A stretch of DNA of 64,000 bases from Tolypeutes matacus (taxonomy: Eukaryota; Chordata; Mammalia; Cingulata; Chlamyphoridae). Of the stretch, positions 58,535-64,000 are shown one piece after another. The stretch is from the NCBI GenBank assembly GCA_026826555.1, contig JAKSZT010053837.1:2793687-2857686 (forward strand), written 5' to 3'. Numbering within the stretch: the first letter of the stretch is position 1; every line of letters begins with the position of its first letter. Made by a program: the position numbers and the translations under genes. Under the pieces are notes generated by a model. The model saw only the letters and a program-made list of their open reading frames with translations, did no database searches and was not told where the DNA came from.

Positions 58535-59500
58535 CCTTATGATTGTTCATTGCTAGTATAAAGAAACAGTACTGATTTTTCGGTGTTGATCTTGTATGCA
58601 GCCACTTTGCTGATTTCGTTTATTAGCTCTAGGAGCTTTGTTGTGTATTTTTCAGAATTTTCTGTACATAGGATCATATCATCTGCAAATAGGGAAAGTT
58701 TTACTTATTCCTTTCCAATTTGGATTCCTTTTATTTCTTTTTCTTGCCTAATTGCTCTGGCCAGAACTTCAAGCACAATGTTGAATAGCAGTGATGAGAG
58801 TGAGCATCCTTCTCTTGTTCTTGATCTTAGAGGGAAAGCTTTCTGTCTTTCACCATTAAGTATGATGTTACCTGTGGGTTTTTCATATATGCCCTTTATC
58901 ATGTTGAAGAAATTTCCTTTATTCCTAATTTTCTGAGTGTTTTTACCAAGAAGAGGTGCTGGATTTTGTCAAATGCTTTTTCTGTACCAGTTGAGATGAT
59001 CATGTGCTTTTTCCCCCTTCATTCTGTTAATGTGACATATTACAGTGATTTTCTTATGTTGAACTACTGTTGCATAACTGAGATAAATCCCACTTGACCA
59101 TAGTGTACTGCTAGGTTTGGTTTACTAGTATTTTGTTGAGGATTTTCATATTTATATTCAGAAGACATATTTGTCTGTAATTTTCTATCTTGTGGTATCT
59201 TTTTCTGACTTTGGTATGATGGGGATGTTGATTTGAAATCTTCTTTTTTTAATGTAAGCATTTAGATTTATCAATTTCCCTCTCAGTACTGCCTTTGCTA
59301 CATTCAACAAGTTTTGATATGTTGTATTTTCATTTTCTTTTGCTTCTAGATATTTCTTAATTTCCATTGTGATTTTCTCTTTAACTCATTGGTTGTTTAA
59401 GAGTATGTTGTTTAATTTCCACATATTTGTGAATTTTCCATTTCTCCCTGTGTTATTGTTTTCTAGCTTCATTCCATTGTGGTCAGAGAAGATACATGTA
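57700..59500 (-). pseudogene. Degenerate L1 ORF2 (reverse transcriptase region)
   Basis: Minus-strand pieces read as L1 reverse transcriptase, for example residues [18 protein letters not shown] followed by [14 protein letters not shown], encoded at 58705-58902. A C-terminal piece with the [12 protein letters not shown] pattern lies at 57743-58000. Many frameshifts and stops, plus a 29-base T run (58506-58534), show that it is dead. Confidence 0.85.
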
Positions 59501-59766
59501 TGATTCCAATATTTTGCATTTAATGAGACTTGTTTTGTGACCTAAGATATGGCCTATCCTGGAGAATGACCCATGTGTACTAGAGAATAATACATATTCT
59601 GTTGTTGAGTGAGGTGTTCTATACAGGCCTGTTAGATTTAGTTGGTTTAGAGCATCGTTCAAGTCTTGTATTTCCTTATTGATCTTCTCTCTAGACTCTC
59701 TATAGTTATTGAAAGTGATATATTAAAGTCTCTTACTATTAATGTAGAACCATCAATTTCTCCCTT

Positions 59767-59868
59767 CAAATCTGCTGTTTCCAAAAACAAAAGAAAACTA
59801 AATACATTAAAAAAAGAACAAAAACAAACAAACAAAAATCAAAATAAAAACAAATCTGCTGTTTCCAA
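59767..59868. repeat. 18-bp direct repeat around a 66-bp A-rich insert
   Basis: CAAATCTGCTGTTTCCAA occurs at 59767-59784 and 59851-59868. Between them is A-rich sequence with only a few other bases. It looks like a target duplication around an almost tail-only retroposon. Confidence 0.9.
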
Positions 59869-60450
59869 GGCCAAATCCAGAGCATACAGTTTTACTTCTT
59901 GACTTGCCGTTTTTCCACCTTCCAAGCACAACAGAATCAGCCTGCAGCCCCAGAACCTTCTCCTTCTTCCCCTGCCACACTGGCTCAATCACTGATCCAT
60001 ATCTGGTCACTCTGCCTGGTCCCTTGTCACTCTGCCCCATCATTTCTGCTGTGCCCCTAACCACCACCCCACTCTCTCCACATACAATGTCTTTTTTCCT
60101 TTCTAGCCACTCCACCTACAGGCTTGATCCTCCTTTAAGACCCTGGAAAAAATAGTCATGTTATCCAGAGCTGAGGAGACTTTAGGGGTCATCTCACAGC
60201 AGCCTGGTTTAGTGCCTAGCTCTGGGTCACTTGGTAGGGCATGCTGAATCTGATAGCCCAGTGCCCAGGTGTGTGTGGCCTGGAATGCACTGGAAGGATG
60301 AGGCCAAAGTGGAGCAAGGGCTCACTTAATAGGTGGAGCTGGCTAAGAACACCTGGTATGATTTATTCTTAAACAAGGGAAGATCCACAGGTGTGAGCCT
60401 TAATTTTGGCTTTCTGTGTATCACAAGGAAAAAGCCTTCTCTCTAAGCAA
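59869..60450. other. Intergenic sequence, unassigned
   Basis: Nothing recognisable; pyrimidine-rich on + around 59900-60110. Confidence 0.35.
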
Positions 60451-61170
60451 TTTATCTGCTCATGCCACTCTTAGGCCTAAAACTCTCCTGCTCACCTCCC
60501 AATAACTGGAAGGTCAGCCTCAATCTCTTTAGGATGGAAAGTGTCTTCCACAGTCCAGCCGGAGTCATCCACATCCCTGCCTCCAGACACAGTCTCTGAC
60601 ATCAGCCACACAGAATTGCTGCTGGCTACCACTCACTGCCTTTGCACATGCTGGTCCCACTGACAAGAATGCTTTTCCCACCTTTCTGGCTTGGCAAAAT
60701 GTCCAGTCAAACCCACCTCTGTGAGGTCTTCCCTATCCCGTGGTCACCTTGCACCCAATCATGAAACTCCTATGACCTTGACAATGGCAATAATAAGAAT
60801 GACAAGGACAAAATGACAGCTAACATTTATTGAGTGTGGACTATGACCTGGTATATATATTAATAAATATTCATCCTTTTACTTATCTTCAAAAACAAAT
60901 TTATTATTATGCCACTTTTATGGACGAGTAAACCGAGGCTTAGAGAGATTTCATCGTTTGCCCAAGGTCACAGCTAGGAAATGGCGGCCTGGGGTTAACA
61001 CTTAAGTTTGTCTGACTCCAGATCCCAAATCCCTCATGACGACCTTGCCCCTCGCCACTTCCACCACTGCCGTAACCAGTCTTGCTTCCCAAGGACGGGG
61101 ACCTTCTGTGCATCCCCAGTGCCTAGAACTGTGCCTGGCACATACTGGATGCTCACTGAATGAATGAATA
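60450..61170 (+). mobile_element. L2 LINE fragment split by a MIR
   Basis: CTGCTCACCTCCCAATAAC, CTTTGCACATGCTGGTCC and CTGTGAGGTCTTCCCTATCC lead up to about 60780. After the MIR, TCCCAAGGACGGGGACC and TGCCTGGCACATACTGGATG complete the L2 3' end near 61170. Confidence 0.85.
60785..61025 (-). repeat. MIR SINE nested in L2
   Basis: GAGTAAACCGAGGCTTAGAG and TTGCCCAAGGTCACAGCTAG are reverse MIR core text. L2 sequence lies on both sides. Confidence 0.9.
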
Positions 61171-62365
61171 GATTTCAACAGAGCCCTCACCACCTCCGAC
61201 AAACCCATTTGTTGAACCAAACCCAGTGACGTGGGTGGAGGCATGTTCGCCGTTGCCCGGGAGCAGCCCAGCAGATGGTGCGGCAGTCCTACGTTGTGCC
61301 TTCGTTCCCGCCCTCAGTTCTGCCTTCTCTCCATCCCCTCTCCTCCTTCTCTGAAGAAGCTCCCTGGTCTAGGAAGGCGGCCAAGCTGGTTGGTCAAAGG
61401 CCTTTGCAAAGCGTTGTTTCCACAATTACCTTTTTTCCTCTCTCCCTCTTAGATTTCATGCAAAGCCAACTGGTATTTCTTTTGAAACAGCTGAGAACAC
61501 CAGATGGAAGGGTAGGGGGAGGTGGAGGCACGGTGAAGGCAGGAAGAGGACAAGCAAGGGGCTATGCGTGAGGGGAAAGCGCTCTGACACACGTGAGGTA
61601 AGGAAAATGCCAGACAGGTCAGCTGAGGGACACGAGGAAGAGAGAAATGAAAAAGCGGGCAGCCGCCATATGTGTGCGGGCACATACATGCGGGGCTTTC
61701 AACATACCATTAAAATTGAGAAAGAAACCTTCTGGTTTCCATAGCAACAAGGCCTATTGGTGCCTCAGCCAGAGAAACTTATTGGGAAAAAAAAGGCATT
61801 TGCCTGTTAAGGAGCCTGATGAATTGGGAGATAATTATACAGCATTCCGCCACCACTTAAGATACACAAATACACTCCAGAAAATATTTTAAAGAGCACG
61901 GATTGTCACCAATCCCACGAAGGCAGGGGTGGGAGTGAGAAGCTGCAGGCAAGGAAAAAAAGCTATTGGAATGATTCTCGGGGGTGTGGGGGGGTGGGCA
62001 CTGGTGAGGGACAGACTGGACCTGGCTCATATGTCAGCCACCAGGGTCTGGCATGAAGGTAAGAGGCTAGACATATTTGCATCTGATCCTAAGGGGCCGT
62101 AGTTTGAGCCCTATTTTCTCTATCCCTTCAGGAAGTGGGTAGTTGGGTCTGTAAGGGTTAAATGACTAGATTCAATATGAGAGAGTTTGCTGATCAGAGA
62201 GTGGGGATCAGCGTGCTTTAGGGCCCTGCTGCTACAGTAGAATGAGCCACGTGGATCCCATGGTTCATCTGGTCCCTCAGGTGGGTTGGGACAAAGTGGT
62301 GATTTTTAAAAAACTGAGCAGAGTACTGTAGAATCTTGCTTAGTGTAGAAGGAGAAGAAATACAT
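61171..62365. other. Intergenic sequence, unassigned
   Basis: No gene or confident repeat visible. Confidence 0.35.
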
Positions 62366-62470
62366 AATTAGTTTGTCCTTCTCACAGTCCAGGGCACACT
62401 GCTGAGCACATAACAATTGCTCAATAAAAAATATTTAGTGAATGAAGGACTGAATGGATGGATTGATGAT
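62366..62470 (+). mobile_element. L2 3' tail fragment
   Basis: CCAGGGCACACTGCTGAGC followed by TTGCTCAATAAAAAATATTT and GTGAATGAAGGAC resembles the last part of L2. Confidence 0.5.
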
Positions 62471-63429
62471 TATGTGAGCGAACTGATGAATGAATGGGTA
62501 AGAAATCACGAGTAACCAGGTCCCCATCTTCTCTCCTCTGGCACATCCCTAGTAACACAGCTGCATGTCGGGGTAAGTGATTTTGTCTTCCAGAAGCTGG
62601 GCACTGAGCAGGCACACTCTCAAAGGTGGGGTCTTTGGAAGAGAGACAAAGCTTGAGATAAGCCCCAAGATTCTGTGGCTCAGAATGGGCCGGCATCTTC
62701 GGGGGACTCTTCTGTGAGGAGTTGGATTCCCCCCACAGCCACAGATGTATTCTGGTGGTATGTCCTGAACTAGAGGGAAGAGCTCACTTCTTCAAAGTTA
62801 ACGGGACCCCTTTCTGTAGCTCTTGGGGCCCAGGTGGCACCTCAACTTTGATCTGAACTGGTTTTCCATCCTCGGACCTCCTAGAGTGCTTGGTGAACTC
62901 CTCCTTCGACTTTTTCCATCATTCATTATTTAGTCTCTCCTCCGTGGATGCCACACCTCCACAGCTAGACCCTGCTCTTCAGAGTCAGGAGCCTCTAGGA
63001 GAACGCTTCCTCGTCCCAGGTCCTAGGAGAGAGAGCCTGCCATAGCCAAGGCACTGAATATTTGCAGTGCCAATGCCAGAGCCAAGGACAATGATGCGTA
63101 CTAAGAACCGAATGAAGGCAGCAGGCTCCATGCCCAGCCAGGATGGACTCCATGCCAAGAAGCCCCTTGCACTTAAAACACACCCACCCACATGTACCAC
63201 TTTGTGGACCCTGCCTGGCTTTCTTGGACTTTCAGGCATGGAATGGGGGCCTGTGTGAATGGATGGGAAACAAAGGGAAGGAGTCAGAGAAACCGACGGC
63301 AGACTCGGGTGCCTGGCCTGTATTGGACGGAGTATCATAGGCCCCAAAGGGTCCTGCCAGAGAGGGGAATGCAGAGCCAGCAGCTGACAGTCTCTCTGTT
63401 CTGGAGGTAGAGATGGGGGCAGGAACATT
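62471..63429. other. Intergenic sequence, unassigned
   Basis: No gene or confident repeat visible. Long minus-strand open frames here show no domain. Confidence 0.35.
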
Positions 63430-63595
63430 AGAGTACCAGTGTCTTTATCATCACAATCCTAGGGGCGGGTTTTACTTACACTCTGTTTTCTAGACAAGGA
63501 AACTGAGGTTCAGAGGGGTCACATAGCTAGTGAGTGACATACGTTGGGTTTACACTCAGGATTTTTACCCTGTATCTCTCCAATGTCCAGGCACT
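63430..63595 (-). repeat. MIR SINE
   Basis: TAGACAAGGAAACTGAGGTT and GGGTCACATAGCTAGTGAG are reverse MIR core text. Confidence 0.85.
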
Positions 63596-63968
63596 CATAT
63601 CCGGTCTTATACTAACTCTTGACCCAGGCTCACTGGAGGCACTGTAGGAAGTCACCATATGATTCCTTTTCTGGAATGGATGCTTCTCCTGAAGCATAGC
63701 CTGGTTTGGGAGTATGGAAGGGAAAAATCAGATCAGAGCCCACTGCTGGTTGGAAATGAAGATGAAGCAAGCGGGGTTCAGAGCAGGGAAAAACGTGTAA
63801 GCCTTATTATGGATAAGCACCACATTAAACAGATTCCTTTCCAACTATAAAGAGATTTTCACATTTCCACTTCCACCCCCCATTACTTTCCATCAGCCTG
63901 CACTGTCCCCAACAGATTGTTCCTTTCCTTCCTGTTAAGCAAAATTGGCACCATCTGGGGGTATATAC
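63596..63968. other. Intergenic sequence, unassigned
   Basis: Nothing recognised before the L1 edge. Confidence 0.35.
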
Positions 63969-64000
63969 TTCTTTTTTTATGAGACAAGTTGTAGGCTTAC
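63969..64000 (-). mobile_element. Probable L1 3' end, cut by the window edge
   Basis: A T run followed by GAGACAAGTTGTAGGCTTAC resembles the start of the L1 3' end at 55538 (AGAGATGTGGTGGATTTAC). If right, the element continues beyond the window on the minus strand. Confidence 0.45.

Larger units (their letters stand above)
55502..59769 (-). mobile_element. Minus-strand L1, 5' truncated, interrupted by later insertions
   Basis: Read on the minus strand, the element runs from within ORF2 near 59769 to a poly(A) tail at 55521-55538 (T on +). ORF2 text is clear at 56981-59500, and the 3' UTR at about 56578-56960 resumes at 55540-55605 after an inserted block. All ORF2 frames are broken, so it cannot move itself. 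A candidate target duplication is CTGCTGTTTCC at 55491-55501 and 59772-59782. Confidence 0.8.

Noticed and set aside
58705..58902. Functional reverse transcriptase gene
   Set aside because: Only short in-frame pieces remain; the L1 ORF2 around it is full of stops and frameshifts and the element is 5' truncated.

Overview
The window looks like ordinary nuclear DNA from a xenarthran mammal, most likely an armadillo (Dasypus-like). Three things point there: a vertebrate multi-exon gene with GT-AG introns, many ancient mammalian repeats (MIR, L2, L3/CR1, MLT1-type LTRs), and several young tRNA-derived SINEs of the armadillo DAS type, four of them with clear or likely target-site duplications. No bacterial, phage, CRISPR or organelle features were seen.

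Only one gene can be supported. EMP1 (epithelial membrane protein 1, a tetraspan PMP22/EMP/claudin-superfamily protein) lies on the + strand. Its four coding exons are 8086-8163, 10456-10552, 10663-10803 and 11542-11708. They join in frame to 160 codons, against 157 in human from memory. The first coding exon carries 35 nt of 5' UTR behind an acceptor at 8050, so at least one non-coding exon lies upstream, probably outside the window. The 3' UTR probably runs about 2.1 kb to near 13830.

The region from 13.85 kb to the end (about 50 kb) is gene-poor. In human, EMP1 is followed by a long gene desert before GRIN2B, and this stretch fits that. It holds L2 fragments (19.5-20.2, 30.4-30.8, 31.7-32.2, 36.9-37.4, 41.2-41.6 and 60.4-61.2 kb), an L3/CR1-like fragment (22.5 kb), MLT1-like LTRs (20.5, 30.8 and 44.7 kb) and many MIRs. 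It also holds xenarthran-type L1 copies: a roughly 3 kb insertion at 24.46-27.5 kb, a 3' piece at 49.9-50.4 kb, a nested minus-strand L1 at 55.5-59.8 kb containing a wrecked reverse transcriptase, and the start of another at the right edge.

The features most worth a second look are these: four 52-bp tandem units at 23.35-23.56 kb, each with a consensus inverted CCAAT (NF-Y) box and a small palindrome; a perfect 120-bp tandem duplication at 17.3 kb; paired G-quadruplex motifs just after the EMP1 stop codon; a weak EMP1 donor next to a strong decoy donor; CTCF-like motifs at 0.3, 3.4, 31.4 and 43.7 kb; and a 14-bp-arm hairpin at 38.3 kb. I did not find evidence of a new multi-gene system. Repeat boundaries are estimates by eye.
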